A program made the translations under genes and the position numbers. Shown here piece after piece: positions 17,267 through 27,867 of a DNA stretch of 64,000 nucleotides. The DNA is from Kocuria varians. GTDB taxonomy: Bacteria > Actinomycetota > Actinomycetes > Actinomycetales > Micrococcaceae. Location: the NCBI RefSeq assembly GCF_006539885.1, contig NZ_BJNW01000006.1, positions 62,001 through 126,000 of the forward strand. Reading direction: 5' to 3'. How positions within the stretch are numbered: the stretch's first letter is position 1; every line of letters begins with the position of its first letter. A model generated the notes under the pieces. That model made no database searches. It was given only the letters and a program-made list of their open reading frames with translations, and was not told where the DNA came from.

Positions 17267-18505
17267 ATGCCCAACCACGTACGGACCCGCAAGCCCCGCC
17301 TGGACTCCCTCCGGCAGGATCTGCTGCAGCGGGGTCTGCCCCTCGTCCTGGGGCCGAAGGACCGGTCCGGGGGCCTTCTCCCCCGCAGCGCGCCGGCCCT
17401 GTTCGCGGCGTTCATCGTGCTGGCGGGGTTCATCCAGTTCGGGCGATCCACCGACGACATCATGGACAGCGAGCTGACCTCTCTGACGGAGGAGGAGCTG
17501 GTGACGGCGGGTTCCGGCCTGCTGATCATGGCGAGCTTCCCGCTGGGGTGGTGGCTGCTGCGGGTGCTCCTGCGCCACGTGAACCGGAAGGTGGCGGCGG
17601 ACATCGGGATCGCCGTGGTCGTGGCCCTGCTGGTTCTGCCGCTGTTCTCCTCGCCCGAGCTGGGGTCGGTCTGTCGGACGTGGTCGTCGTCCTGGTCGTG
17701 GTCCTGCTCGCCACCTACTGGGGGGTGGGTGCGGTGACGGCGTGGGCGTCCCGGCGTGCGGCGCGGGAGATGAACCACCTGGGGTCCATGGTCGGCCGGG
17801 TGCTGCCCATCCTGATGCTCGCGCTGCTGTTCTCGTTCTTCAACGCGGAGATCTGGCAGGTCGTGGCGCAGCTGTCCATGGCGCGCACGTGGGTGATCGT
17901 GGGGGTCATGGGCCTGCTGGGCATCGCCCTGGCCACCCTCAACGCGCGCGACGAGATCTCCCAGATCGTGCGCAGCTAGGACGACCGCACGAGCCGAGAC
18001 CTGCGCCGCCTCGAACGCGCCAACATCACCACCATGTGCGTGATGATCAGCCTGATCCAGGTCACGCTGTTGGGCGTCGTCGTCTTCGTGTTCTACGTGA
18101 TCTTCGGCGTTCTCTCCGTCTCCAAGGTCACGGCCACGCAGTGGATCGGCAGCCCCCCCGGCCGAGTTCGGCGGCGTGCTCTCCGGCCTGCCCGTCTCGC
18201 AGCCGCTGGTGCAGGTGTGCATGGTGCTCGCGGCGTTCAGCGCCCTGAACTTCATCGTGAGCATCGGCACGGACCCCACCTATCGGACCACGTTCCTGGA
18301 GCCCGCGCTCGACGAGGTGCGCCAGGGCCTGCAGCCCCGCGACGAGTACGTCGCGCTGCGCAAGGGCACCGAGGACGACGACGCCGCCACCGCGACTTCC
18401 GGCCCCGCCCTCACCTCCGTGGGCGGAGACACCACTACCGAGGACGCCGCAACGGCCAGCCCCGCGGCGGAGACCGCGCAGTCACGGTCCGACCTGCACG
18501 ACTGA
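17267..18505 (+). pseudogene. Polytopic membrane protein gene, three lesions, unknown family
   Basis: One reading frame can be followed through three breaks. 17267 to about 17665 encodes a basic N-terminus and two or more helices. Adding one G at the G4 run (17662-17665) joins it to the second part (helices ending SQIVRS). There an in-frame TAG (17977-17979) interrupts the frame, which continues as DDRTSRDLRRLERANITTM plus two helices. Removing one C from the C7 run near 18149-18157 joins the tail (LSGLPVSQPLVQVC...) to a TGA at 18503-18505. Restored length would be about 410 residues with perhaps seven helices. The tail carries a reverse copy of the 12-mer at 18376-18387. CAAGAT (17255-17260) lies 6 nt before ATG 17267. 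I do not recognise the family. Two separate genes is a weaker alternative. Confidence 0.7.
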
Positions 18506-18540
18506 CGGGGCGGGCTGGAGGCGGCGCGGTTGACGAGCCC

Positions 18541-18557
18541 CGCGGCGTCCCGCCGCG
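18541..18557 (+). terminator. Short hairpin after decayed membrane gene
   Basis: CGCGGCG (18541-18547) pairs with CGCCGCG (18551-18557) over a 3-nt loop, about 35 nt past the stop. Confidence 0.45.
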
Positions 18558-18646
18558 CGAGGCAGCTGACGGTCATCCCCACCCCCGTACCCGTCTGACG
18601 ATCGGCAGCCAACTCGGCCGCCCGGCGTCGTCGTCGGGGCGGGGGC

Positions 18647-18652
18647 TACCCT
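18647..18652 (+). promoter_or_regulatory. -10 box TACCCT, leaderless start of DtxR-type gene
   Basis: TACCCT ends 6 nt before GTG 18659. An 11/12 copy of the dispersed repeat (18622-18633) lies just upstream, overlapping where a -35 would be. Confidence 0.55.
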
Positions 18653-18658
18653 GAACCC

Positions 18659-19366
18659 GTGTATCCCGCCGAGCTCAGCGCAGCCTCCCAGGACTACCTC
18701 AAGACCATCTGGCGCCTGGGGGAGTGGGAGCCGGAGCGCGTGACCACCACGGTGCTGGCCGCGCGCATGGGGCTGGCGGCGTCCACGGTGTCGGAGGCGC
18801 TGAAGAAGCTCACGGCGCAGGGACTGGTGACCCGCCCGTCGTACGGGGCCGTGCAGCTCACCGAGCAGGGTCGCCAGGTGGCGGTGCATATGGTGCGGCG
18901 CCACCGCATCCTGGAGATGTTCCTGGCCACCGAACTGGGTTACCCGTGGGACGAGGTCCACGACGAGGCCGAGGTGCTGGAGCACGCCGTCACGGACCGG
19001 TTCATCGACAGCCTGGACGAGAAGCTCGGCCACCCGCGCGCGGATCCGCACGGGGACGCGATCCCGTCGAAGGATGGCGCGGTCGACGCCCCGAGCGCCA
19101 TCCCGCTGGCGGACGTGCTCGGCCCCGCGCTCGTGCGGGTGACCCGTGTCTCGGACGAGGACCCGGAGAGGCTGCGGGCCCTCGGGGAGCTGGGCGTGCG
19201 CCCCGGAGTCACGCTGTCCGTGCGGGCCCACCCCACGGAGGCCGGGGCCCTGCGCGTGAGCTTCCCGGAGTCAGCGGACGCGGAGCGCGACGGCGAGCCC
19301 GAGATCACCCTGGGGATCCTCCACGCAGAGGCGGTGCGGGTCCGCCCCGCTCAGCAGACCTCCTGA
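18659..19366 (+). CDS. DtxR/MntR-family metal-dependent regulator
   Basis: 235 residues. Likely represses metal-uptake genes when bound to Fe(II) or Mn(II). The winged helix spans about 1-65 (QDYLKTIWRLGEWEPERVTT, then MGLAASTVSEALKKLTAQGLV). The dimerisation/metal domain follows, with HMVRRHRILEMFLATELGYPWDEVHDEAEVLEHAV near 76-110. It holds the His/Glu ligands typical of the family, with EVHDEAEVLEH matching the metal-binding helix. A C-terminal SH3-like FeoA-type domain is indicated by LRALGELGVRPGVTLSV. Leaderless GTG start. No metal transporter lies beside it. Fe versus Mn cannot be decided. Confidence 0.9.
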   Translation: MYPAELSAASQDYLKTIWRLGEWEPERVTTTVLAARMGLAASTVSEALKKLTAQGLVTRPSYGAVQLTEQGRQVAVHMVRRHRILEMFLATELGYPWDEVHDEAEVLEHAVTDRFIDSLDEKLGHPRADPHGDAIPSKDGAVDAPSAIPLADVLGPALVRVTRVSDEDPERLRALGELGVRPGVTLSVRAHPTEAGALRVSFPESADAERDGEPEITLGILHAEAVRVRPAQQTS

Positions 19367-19687
19367 CGCCAGCGGTTGATCTAGGTTCGGCCGCGCGTGT
19401 GACTCGGCAGCCGGACCGCTGCGCGGACAGGTGATCGCCCCGCGACCCGGCACCGCGCCTACGCCGCCACCCTCACCCGTTTCGCCCCCACACCGCCCCC
19501 ACACCGCCCCCACCTCGCGCCTCGCGAAGGGCAGGAAGAACCACGCCGCCCCCGCCTCACGACCTTTCCGCGGAATGTCCTACCCTTGAACAACGGGTGA
19601 ACGGACCGTCGCTCCCGCGTCCTGAGACGTCGACGGAGTCCGCGGTGCTGGCCAGCACCCTTCTGATGTGGAACACGAGGTACTGAC
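19367..19687. other. Intergenic region before OpgB-like gene
   Basis: 321 bp without a supported gene. It holds an 11-nt tandem repeat (19483-19513) and the probable promoter TACCCT at 19581-19586. The transcript would have a leader of about 94 nt before ATG 19688. No known riboswitch fold was recognised in that leader. Confidence 0.4.
19483..19513. repeat. Short tandem repeat, 11-nt unit x 2.8
   Basis: Unit CGCCCCCACAC repeated without mismatch at 19483-19493, 19494-19504 and partly 19505-19513. Simple C-rich repeat of no evident function. Confidence 0.7.
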
Positions 19688-21226
19688 ATGTCCGGGCAGA
19701 CTGTGCACACGATCCGGCGGGCCCTTGCGCTGCTCGCGAGGAGTGCGAGCTACCTGCTGATCTGGGCCGGGCTGGTCCTGCTCGCGGCCGCCGGCGTGAT
19801 CCGCCACTACTGGGGTCCCATCTCCGTGGGGCAGATGCGGATGAACCTGATGTCCGTGCAGACGGACGGCGGGGGCGGGTCCATCGTGTGGGTCGCGGTC
19901 GTGGTGATCGGGGTGCTGCCGGTGGTCCTCACCCTGGCGCTGGCCGTGGGCCTGCACCTGTGGCGACGTCGCTCCCCGGCCCCGCGGCTGTCCCGCCGGG
20001 CCCGCGTGACGGCCCGTTCGGCGTCGGCGCTCGCGGTGGCCGCGGTGGTGCTGGGCGGCTCGGCGACCTTCGCGTCCGCGGTGGGGCTGAAGCAGTACGT
20101 GAAGGCGGCGAAGTCCTCCTCGGACATCGGCGAGTACTACGCGGACCCGGCGGTCACGGACGCCTCCGGGCGGCGCAACGTGGTCGTCATCTACCTGGAG
20201 TCCGGCGAGCAGACGCTCGCGGACGACCAGCTCTTCGAGAAGAACGCATTCGCGCCCCTGGAGGACGTCACCACGTCCGAGCAGGGGTGGAGCAGCGTCT
20301 CCGACTTCCAGCAGTACCAGGGCGGTGGCTGGACCATGGCCGGTCTCGCCTCCACGCAGTGCGGCATCCCGCTCAAGGGCGCCGGGGCGGGCGTCGGCGA
20401 GAACGACATCGGCGGCGGCATGGGCGAGTACCTGGGCGGCGTCACGTGCCTGGGCGACGTCCTGCAGGACCACGGGTACAAGAACGTGTTCCTGGGTGGC
20501 GCCAACTCCTCCTTCGCGGCCAAGGACGTTTTCCTGCGCACGCACGGCTACACCGAGGACAAGGGTCTGCAGGACTGGCGCGCGGCGGGGGAGCCTGCGG
20601 AGAACTTCCGCGGGGACTGGGGCCTGAGCGACGAGCGCCTCATGGCCCACGCCAAGGACGAGGTGGATCGTCTGCAAGCGGAGGCCCAGCGCACCGGCCA
20701 GCCGTTCAACCTCTCCATGCTCACACTGGACACCCACGAGCCCGTGCACGTGTACGACTCGTGCTCTGTGGACACCCAGAACCAGGTGACCTCCGTGTTC
20801 GCGTGCTCCATGGCCCAGGTGGCGGGCTTCGTGCAGCACATGAAGGACCGGGGGTACCTGCAGGACACCTCCGTGGTCATCATGGGCGACCACCTCAAGC
20901 ACATGAGCGCGGGGGACGCCTTCCACGAGCAGCTGGACGACAACCCGGACCGCTCGATCTTCAACCGGATCTGGATCCCCGGCGAGACCTCGGGCACCAC
21001 GCTGCGGGCCGGTTCCAACCAGCTCGACATGTACCCCACGCTCCTCGAGGCCGCGGGACTGCCCCCGCACGACGGCCGCGCCGGGCTGGGGGTCTCGGTG
21101 CGCCGCGAGGACATTCCCGAGGGCGCGGCCCAGAGCCTCGATCCGGCCGACTACAGCGAGCTGCTGGCCTCCCTGTCACCGCGCTTCTACGCCCGCGCGT
21201 GGAACCAGCCCGAGCCCACGGGCTGA
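19688..21226 (+). CDS. OpgB/MdoB-like phosphoglycerol transferase (LTA-synthase superfamily)
   Basis: 512 residues. Membrane-anchored alkaline-phosphatase-fold enzyme that probably transfers phosphoglycerol to a cell-envelope glycan or lipid anchor outside the cell. Helices near 14-37, 60-82 and 100-120 precede the extracellular domain. NVVVIYLESGEQT (near 165-177) gives a metal-ligand Glu. WTMAGLASTQCGIPL is close to the OpgB sequence and holds the likely nucleophile Thr. GYKNVFLGGANSSFAAKD, SMLTLDTHEPVHVYD and VVIMGDHLKHM complete the sulfatase-like core. The ASTQCGIPL motif resembles proteobacterial OpgB more than firmicute LtaS. Substrate in this organism unknown. Confidence 0.85.
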   Translation: MSGQTVHTIRRALALLARSASYLLIWAGLVLLAAAGVIRHYWGPISVGQMRMNLMSVQTDGGGGSIVWVAVVVIGVLPVVLTLALAVGLHLWRRRSPAPRLSRRARVTARSASALAVAAVVLGGSATFASAVGLKQYVKAAKSSSDIGEYYADPAVTDASGRRNVVVIYLESGEQTLADDQLFEKNAFAPLEDVTTSEQGWSSVSDFQQYQGGGWTMAGLASTQCGIPLKGAGAGVGENDIGGGMGEYLGGVTCLGDVLQDHGYKNVFLGGANSSFAAKDVFLRTHGYTEDKGLQDWRAAGEPAENFRGDWGLSDERLMAHAKDEVDRLQAEAQRTGQPFNLSMLTLDTHEPVHVYDSCSVDTQNQVTSVFACSMAQVAGFVQHMKDRGYLQDTSVVIMGDHLKHMSAGDAFHEQLDDNPDRSIFNRIWIPGETSGTTLRAGSNQLDMYPTLLEAAGLPPHDGRAGLGVSVRREDIPEGAAQSLDPADYSELLASLSPRFYARAWNQPEPTG

Positions 21227-21260
21227 GGATCGGAGCACGACGACGCCGGGTGGTCGCCGC

Positions 21261-21662
21261 TCAGAAGTCCCGTGCGGCCTCGGGGGAGCTGCCCGGGGCG
21301 AGCCGCTGCAGGTGCACGTGGCGCGTGATGCGGATGGACGGGCGGATCAGCATGAGCACGCTGCCCACCACGAACAGCCACGTGCCCGCGTACACCGTGG
21401 AGTCGTCGCCGAAGAACAGGAACGATCCCGCCAGGAAGATCAGGCCGATCAGGATGTCGTTGGCGATCGACAGCGTCTCGTAGCGGCCGCGGATGACCAC
21501 CTCGTGGTGCCCGGCGTGGACCTCCACGGGCCGCTCGGCGCGGGACCGGGCCACCGACGGGGCCGGGGACGACGGCTCGGAGTCGACGGCGGCAGGTCCG
21601 GAGGTGCGTTGCGCAGGCTCGACGGTTCGGGGGCTGGACGTGTCGTGGGACGAGGGGGTCAC
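21261..21662 (-). CDS. YrhK-family small membrane protein
   Basis: 133 residues. About 55 hydrophilic residues are followed by the YrhK-like core VIRGRYETLSIANDILIGL and two helices (LIGLIFLAGSFLFF and YAGTWLFVVGSVLMLI) ending in RPSIRITRHVHLQRL. GTG 21662 follows AAAGGA and is preferred to the upstream frame to 21740. Function of the family is unknown. It converges with the phosphoglycerol transferase gene, with 34 nt between the stops. Confidence 0.8.
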   Translation of the reverse strand: MTPSSHDTSSPRTVEPAQRTSGPAAVDSEPSSPAPSVARSRAERPVEVHAGHHEVVIRGRYETLSIANDILIGLIFLAGSFLFFGDDSTVYAGTWLFVVGSVLMLIRPSIRITRHVHLQRLAPGSSPEAARDF

Positions 21663-21867
21663 GCGGGTCCTTTCGTGGTGGTGGCGGTCCGGTGCGACCG
21701 CCGTGAACAGCCGGTGGGGTGCGCACGCGGCACACCCCACCGGCCGTTCACGCTACAGAAGACCCCGGGGTCTCAGCACACCGGCACCCGGAGCCGTGAG
21801 CAGGGCTTCCCCGCCACCTCGGCGGCCACAGGGGGCGGCGCACCGGCCCCTGTGGCCGTGGGCAGGA

Positions 21868-22278
21868 TCACCGCTCGGGGAACTCCGCGAGGAAGTCCGC
21901 ATGGAGCGCGGCGGGCGGCTCGCCCGTGACGTCCGCAGGGTACAGCAGCGGATGGGCGCCGTCCCCGCTCTCCACGAGTGCGAGGGAGACCCCAGGGTCG
22001 TAGGCCACGGCCGCACCGGCGCTGCTCAGGGTGTGGAACAGGTCCAACCTCTCGGGATCGTGGGACCACCACGTGCGCGAGGTGCCGTCCGGGAAGGTGA
22101 CCACCGCGGTGTTCCCGCGAGGTGCGGCGAGCCGGACCCGGACCCAGCGGCCCCGGTGCTCGGAGGCGAGCCGGGCCTGGATGTAGTGCACGTTGTGCCC
22201 GGGGTGGTAGCTCCTGCACGCGGGGTTGTCGCCACCGTGGGTGCAGGGGTGGGTGGGTGTCAAAGCTGACGAGCTCAT
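21868..22278 (-). CDS. Hypothetical protein
   Basis: 136 residues, no signal peptide or helices. ATG 22278 follows GAAAGGG at good spacing. The sequence has a His-rich N-terminal patch (THPCTHGGDNPACRSYHPGH, near 9-28) with two Cys. A beta-rich body with WVRVRLAAPRGNTAVVTFPDG and RTWWSHDPERL follows. The Cys/His patch could bind a metal, but the spacing does not match a known finger. I do not recognise the family. Confidence 0.7.
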   Translation of the reverse strand: MSSSALTPTHPCTHGGDNPACRSYHPGHNVHYIQARLASEHRGRWVRVRLAAPRGNTAVVTFPDGTSRTWWSHDPERLDLFHTLSSAGAAVAYDPGVSLALVESGDGAHPLLYPADVTGEPPAALHADFLAEFPER

Positions 22279-22523
22279 GACGGTGCCCTTTCGCAGTCTT
22301 CCGCGCGGCGGTCGCCACGCGGCAGATCTTCCTCCGGGGGCACCGGGTGCGAACAACCGGTTGCCAGCCGACCGGCCGGAGGGCTCAGTGGTCGGACTTC
22401 TTGATCCGGTAACAGGACACCACGGGGCTCAGACACGCACAAACGGCAGCGCGGGGAGGTGGCCGTCAGGCAGGGCGAGCGGCAGGTGCCGCACGGGCAA
22501 CGGGCAACGGGCAGGCGGGCGCC

Positions 22524-22535
22524 GCGGCGTCGTCG
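22524..22535 (+). repeat. Dispersed 12-mer GCGGCGTCGTCG (intergenic)
   Basis: Exact copy extended to GCGGCGTCGTCGTCGGG, 31 nt beyond the pgm terminator stem; no complementary partner nearby. Confidence 0.6.
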
Positions 22536-22565
22536 TCGGGCGACGGCGTAGCGCAAAGGGGCCGC

Positions 22566-22597
22566 CGCGCGGCGCGGGAACGCTCCCGCACCGCGCG
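22566..22597 (-). terminator. Terminator of pgm
   Basis: Arms of 14 nt (22566-22579 and 22584-22597) pair at 13 positions around a 4-nt loop, 53 nt past the pgm stop; on the minus strand a short TTT follows further on. Confidence 0.7.
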
Positions 22598-22649
22598 ACG
22601 ACCCCTGGGTCACCGCGAGCCACACCAGCAAGGGCGTGGCCCGGACGGC

Positions 22650-24284
<1,635 letters not shown>

Positions 24285-24290
24285 GTCACC

Positions 24291-24296
24291 AACCTA
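24291..24296 (-). promoter_or_regulatory. -10 box TAGGTT, leaderless start of pgm
   Basis: Minus-strand hexamer separated from ATG 24284 by exactly 6 nt (24285-24290). Confidence 0.55.
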
Positions 24297-24480
24297 GTCC
24301 CGAATCCGCGTCCCGTCAGGCGGCACATCCAGTTCCGTGCGTGCCGGATCCTGCCAGGGATGGCGACGCCGCGCGGGTGGGATGCCTTCGTCACGGTCAC
24401 GGGGACTCGACGGCGGCACGTGGCCGTCCCGCGGAATCGGGCACTGCGGTCCGGGGGAGGGGGCGCGGCGAGACGGCGGG

Positions 24481-26037
24481 TCAGGCGACGAGGTGCGCGC
24501 GCGGCGTCGTCGCCGGGTCCAGCTGGGCGACGAGCGCGAGCAGCCGGGCCTCCGAGGACGGTCCGCCGATCAGCTGGACGCCCATGGGCACGGGGCCCGG
24601 GTAGTCGCCCGTGGCGGGAACGGCCCACGTGGTGGGGTACGTGATGGCAGGCAGTCCCACCACGTTCACCACGGACGTCCACGGCGTGTACTGGCACTGA
24701 CGCTCGTAGTCCTGGTCCGCCCCAGCGGGGTCCGCGATGTCGTACCCCTCGTGGAACCACCCCACGGGCCGGGGCGGCATGGCCAGCGCGGGCGTCAGGA
24801 CCATGTCCAGGTCCGCGAACCGCCGGATCACGTCCGCCTCGATGCCGCGCAGCACGGCCACGGCGTCCGCGAGCTCCACGGCCCCTCGCTGCAGGGAGCG
24901 GGCGCGGAACGTGCGCGCGAGTCCGGTGAGCAGGTGCTCCCGGCCGTCCAGGGGCAGCTGGCCCGTGGCGGTGGTCCACAGGGCGGAAAAAGCCTCGGGG
25001 TAGGCGGGATCGAATCCGAGGTCCACGGCCTCCACCGTGTGCCCGAGATCCTCGAGCTGCCGCACGCCCCGCTCCAGGGCGGTGCGCGCCTCGGGGGAGA
25101 CCTGCACGTCGTAGGTGCCGTCGAACGGGGACTGCGTGGTCACGCCGATCCGCAGGGGCCGCTCGCCCCAGAGCGTGTCTCCGCGGTGGGCGGCGCGGAC
25201 GACGTCGCGGAAGGAGTTCTCAGGTGCTGCCGCCACGGGCCGCGGGATCCGGTCGTGGCCGGGGGTGCGGCACAGCACGTCCATGAGCAGGGCGGCGTCC
25301 TCAGCGGTGCGGGCAATCGGCCCGTTCACGCCCAGCTGCCCCACGTTGGAGAGCGCGTCGCTGCTGGGGACCCGACCGCGGTTGGGCTTCAGCCCGATGA
25401 GACCGCACGCCGCGGCGGGGATGCGCACGGAGCCACCGCCGTCCGAGCCGATCGCGCCCGGCAGGATCCCCGCCGCGACCGCCGCGGCCTGACCCCCGGA
25501 CGATCCACCGGGGGAGCAGTCCAGGGCGAACGGGTTGCGTGCCGCCGGGTACATGCGGTTCTCGGAATAGCTGTTGAGCAGGAACTCTGGCACCTGCGTC
25601 TTGCCCAGGATCACGGCCCCGGCGGCCTCGAGCGTCCCGGAGAGCTCGTCGGAACGCTGAGCGCGGGCCAGATCACCGTGCTCGTCCCGCGATGCGAGGC
25701 TGCCCCAGGAGGTGGGCATCCCGGCGACGTCGTGCCCGTCCTTGAGCGCGGTGGGAACCCCCAGCAGCGCGGGCAGGGTGGTCAACCCACCGGGGGCGTC
25801 CGAGGCACGGCCGGTCCCGCCTCGGACTGCGTCGGCCGGGCGCTGGCCCGCGGACAGCCTCTCGTCCGCGGCGCGGGCGCTGGCCAGTGCCGCATCCCGC
25901 GCCACGTGGACGAACGCCCCCAGATGCCCGTTCAGCGCGTCGATGCGGTCCAGGGCGTCCGAGGTGAGCGCCTCGCTGGTCGTCTCACCGCGGCGCAGCG
26001 CCGCCACGGTCTCGGTCAGGGTGGGGAAGTGCTCCAT
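24481..26037 (-). CDS. Amidase, amidase-signature family
   Basis: 518 residues. Hydrolyses a carboxamide to acid and ammonia. The Ser-cisSer-Lys triad is present: Lys in ALKDGHD (near 98), the cis-Ser in [10 protein letters not shown] (near 172-181) and the nucleophile Ser in [12 protein letters not shown] (near 200). Length and the final [22 protein letters not shown] fit an amidase rather than GatA, which needs GatB/C partners absent here. It follows the APC permease by 37 nt in the same direction, so an imported amide or the GABA pathway may be linked; this is inference. The codons near its C-terminus include a copy of the 12-mer (24501-24512). Confidence 0.88.
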   Translation of the reverse strand: MEHFPTLTETVAALRRGETTSEALTSDALDRIDALNGHLGAFVHVARDAALASARAADERLSAGQRPADAVRGGTGRASDAPGGLTTLPALLGVPTALKDGHDVAGMPTSWGSLASRDEHGDLARAQRSDELSGTLEAAGAVILGKTQVPEFLLNSYSENRMYPAARNPFALDCSPGGSSGGQAAAVAAGILPGAIGSDGGGSVRIPAAACGLIGLKPNRGRVPSSDALSNVGQLGVNGPIARTAEDAALLMDVLCRTPGHDRIPRPVAAAPENSFRDVVRAAHRGDTLWGERPLRIGVTTQSPFDGTYDVQVSPEARTALERGVRQLEDLGHTVEAVDLGFDPAYPEAFSALWTTATGQLPLDGREHLLTGLARTFRARSLQRGAVELADAVAVLRGIEADVIRRFADLDMVLTPALAMPPRPVGWFHEGYDIADPAGADQDYERQCQYTPWTSVVNVVGLPAITYPTTWAVPATGDYPGPVPMGVQLIGGPSSEARLLALVAQLDPATTPRAHLVA

Positions 26038-26074
26038 GGGATCCTCTCGTGCACGGCCGGTGGACGGTGGTGGG

Positions 26075-27550
26075 TCAGGCCGTGGGCGTCGTGGCGGGAG
26101 CCGCGGCTCTGGGTGTCTGGCGGCGTCGCAGGTTGCGGCGCACGAGCGGCCAGAACACGGCCAGCACGCCGACGGCCACGAGGCTCGTCCACACCTGGGT
26201 GCGGCTCGCGTCGTCCGAGACCAGCATGACCACCACGATCCCCGCGACGGCCACGATCACCAGGATGCCGAGCCACGGGTGCAGCCATATCTTCAGCTTG
26301 AGGTTGGCGCGCTCCTCGGGGCTCATCCGCGAGCGCAGCTTCATCTGGGTGATCGCCACGAACACGTACACAAACAGAGCCACGAGACCCGCAGAGTTCA
26401 TGATGAAGTCGAAGATCCCGGACCCCGGGGCCAGGAAGTTCACGAACACCGCCGCATAGCCGCCCAGGGTGGAGGCAATCACGGCGACCACGGGAACGCC
26501 GTTCTTGGACTTCCGTGCCACGATGCGCGGAGCCAGTCCTTCCGCCGCGAGAGCGGAGAACATGCGCGCTGCGGAATACAGCCCGGAGTTCAGCACGGAG
26601 CACACTGCGGTGAAGATGACGATGCTCATGATCATCTCCGCGCCGGGCACCCCGAAGAGGTCGAAGACGTACACGAACGGTGCCTGCTCGTCCGGGTCCG
26701 GAAGCTGGTTCCACGGCACGATGGTCACGATCAGCAGGATGGAGCCCACGAAGAAGATCAGGATGCGCCACACCACGGTCACGGTGGCCTGGCGGATGCC
26801 CTTGGCGGGGTCCTCTGACTCCGCGGCGGCCATCACGGCGATCTCCGTGCCGAAGTAGGAGAAGATCACCACGGCCACGCCTGAGACTACGGCCCAGCCA
26901 CCCTCAGGTGCGAAGCCGCCGTGCTGCCACAGGTTGGGGATCGAGAAGCTGGCGCCGGGCCACAGCCCGAACGCGAAGAGGGTTCCCACGGCGAGGAACG
27001 CGACGATCACCGCCACCTTGACGCTCGCGAGCCAGAACTCCACTTCCCCGAACGAGCGCACGGAGATCAGGTTGGTGCCCGTGAAGATCAGCAGCAGGAT
27101 CACGGAGCCCAGCCACACGGGCATGGCTGGGAACCACCCCGCGAGCAGCGATCCACCCACCACGGCCTCGAACGCGATCACACCCACCCAGAAGTACCAG
27201 TAGAGCCATCCCACGAAGTAGCCGGCCCATTCCCCGAGGCCCACGCGCGCGTACTCCATGAAGGAGCCCACGGCCGGCCGGGCGGCGGCCATCTCGCCGA
27301 GCATCCGCATGGCCAGGAACACGAGCAGCCCGCCCAGCAGGTAGGACAGCACTGCGGCCGGTCCGACCATGCGGATCACGTTGCCGGAGCCCACGAACAG
27401 GCTCGCGCCGATGATCCCGCCCAGCGTGATCATGGTGACGTGGCGTGATCGCAGGGCCTTGTGGGTGATCTCGGGGGAGTCTCCGCCGGCCGCAGTGGCC
27501 GTGGAGCTGCCGGAGGGTGCGCCACCGTGCGGTGCGCCGTCGTTGCTCAT
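26075..27550 (-). CDS. APC-family amino acid/GABA permease
   Basis: 491 residues with twelve predicted helices. Proton-coupled importer of the amino acid transporter family. After about 35 polar residues comes the family opening LRSRHVTMITLGGIIGASLFVGSG (glycine-rich helix 1). FSYFGTEIAVMAAAESEDP is the helix 6 signature, and LNSGLYSAARMFSALA marks helix 8 and its loop. ATG 27550 follows AAAGGA. It is downstream of gabD and gabT, so GABA uptake is the best guess, and upstream of the amidase. An intact paralogue for comparison with the damaged permease at 37995. Confidence 0.9.
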   Translation of the reverse strand: MSNDGAPHGGAPSGSSTATAAGGDSPEITHKALRSRHVTMITLGGIIGASLFVGSGNVIRMVGPAAVLSYLLGGLLVFLAMRMLGEMAAARPAVGSFMEYARVGLGEWAGYFVGWLYWYFWVGVIAFEAVVGGSLLAGWFPAMPVWLGSVILLLIFTGTNLISVRSFGEVEFWLASVKVAVIVAFLAVGTLFAFGLWPGASFSIPNLWQHGGFAPEGGWAVVSGVAVVIFSYFGTEIAVMAAAESEDPAKGIRQATVTVVWRILIFFVGSILLIVTIVPWNQLPDPDEQAPFVYVFDLFGVPGAEMIMSIVIFTAVCSVLNSGLYSAARMFSALAAEGLAPRIVARKSKNGVPVVAVIASTLGGYAAVFVNFLAPGSGIFDFIMNSAGLVALFVYVFVAITQMKLRSRMSPEERANLKLKIWLHPWLGILVIVAVAGIVVVMLVSDDASRTQVWTSLVAVGVLAVFWPLVRRNLRRRQTPRAAAPATTPTA

Positions 27551-27739
27551 CAGAGTTCCTTTCGGCCGTGGGCCGGGTGCAGGGTGGAACGGGCCGGTGC
27601 CGGATGCTGAGTGCGGGCGGCGGGTTCCGGGTGGGACAGGTGAGTTCTACCACAGACGGTGTGACAGGGGTGTTTCGTGCGCGGCCTCCGCGCCTCGACA
27701 TCCCCGTACTGCGTGCTGCGGAGCCGAGGCAGCAAAGGC

Positions 27740-27751
27740 GCGGCGTCGTCG
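27740..27751 (+). repeat. Dispersed 12-mer GCGGCGTCGTCG (intergenic)
   Basis: Exact copy extended to GCGGCGTCGTCGTCGG; same 3' extension as several other copies. Confidence 0.6.
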
Positions 27752-27783
27752 TCGGAACCGAGGAAGAGCGGGCGGAGGACGAA

Positions 27784-27823
27784 CGGGCGGGCAGCAACCG
27801 GAGAACCGGTCACCGCCCGCCCG
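27784..27823 (-). terminator. Hairpin terminator of gabT
   Basis: CGGGCGGGC (27784-27792) pairs with GCCCGCCCG (27815-27823), and an inner ACCGG/CCGGT stem stacks around an AGAA loop; 45 nt past the gabT stop. Confidence 0.65.
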
Positions 27824-27867
27824 CTGGGGACGCTCCTCGTGGAACGCGTGGCGTCAGATCCTCGGGA

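Larger units (their letters stand above)
22279..22649. other. Intergenic region between hypothetical gene and pgm
   Basis: 371 bp. It contains the pgm terminator (22566-22597), an exact copy of the repeated 12-mer (22524-22535), and presumably the promoter of the hypothetical gene near 22300-22340, where no convincing -10 was found. No coding ORF is supported. Confidence 0.4.
27551..27867. other. Intergenic region gabT / permease
   Basis: 317 bp. It contains the gabT terminator (27784-27823), an exact 12-mer copy (27740-27751) and upstream sequence of the permease. The terminator suggests the permease-amidase pair has its own promoter, which I could not place with confidence. Confidence 0.4.

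Noticed and set aside
17977-17979. In-frame TAG read through as pyrrolysine or by suppression
   Set aside because: The same gene needs two further frameshift repairs, so decay explains the TAG; no pyl genes are seen.
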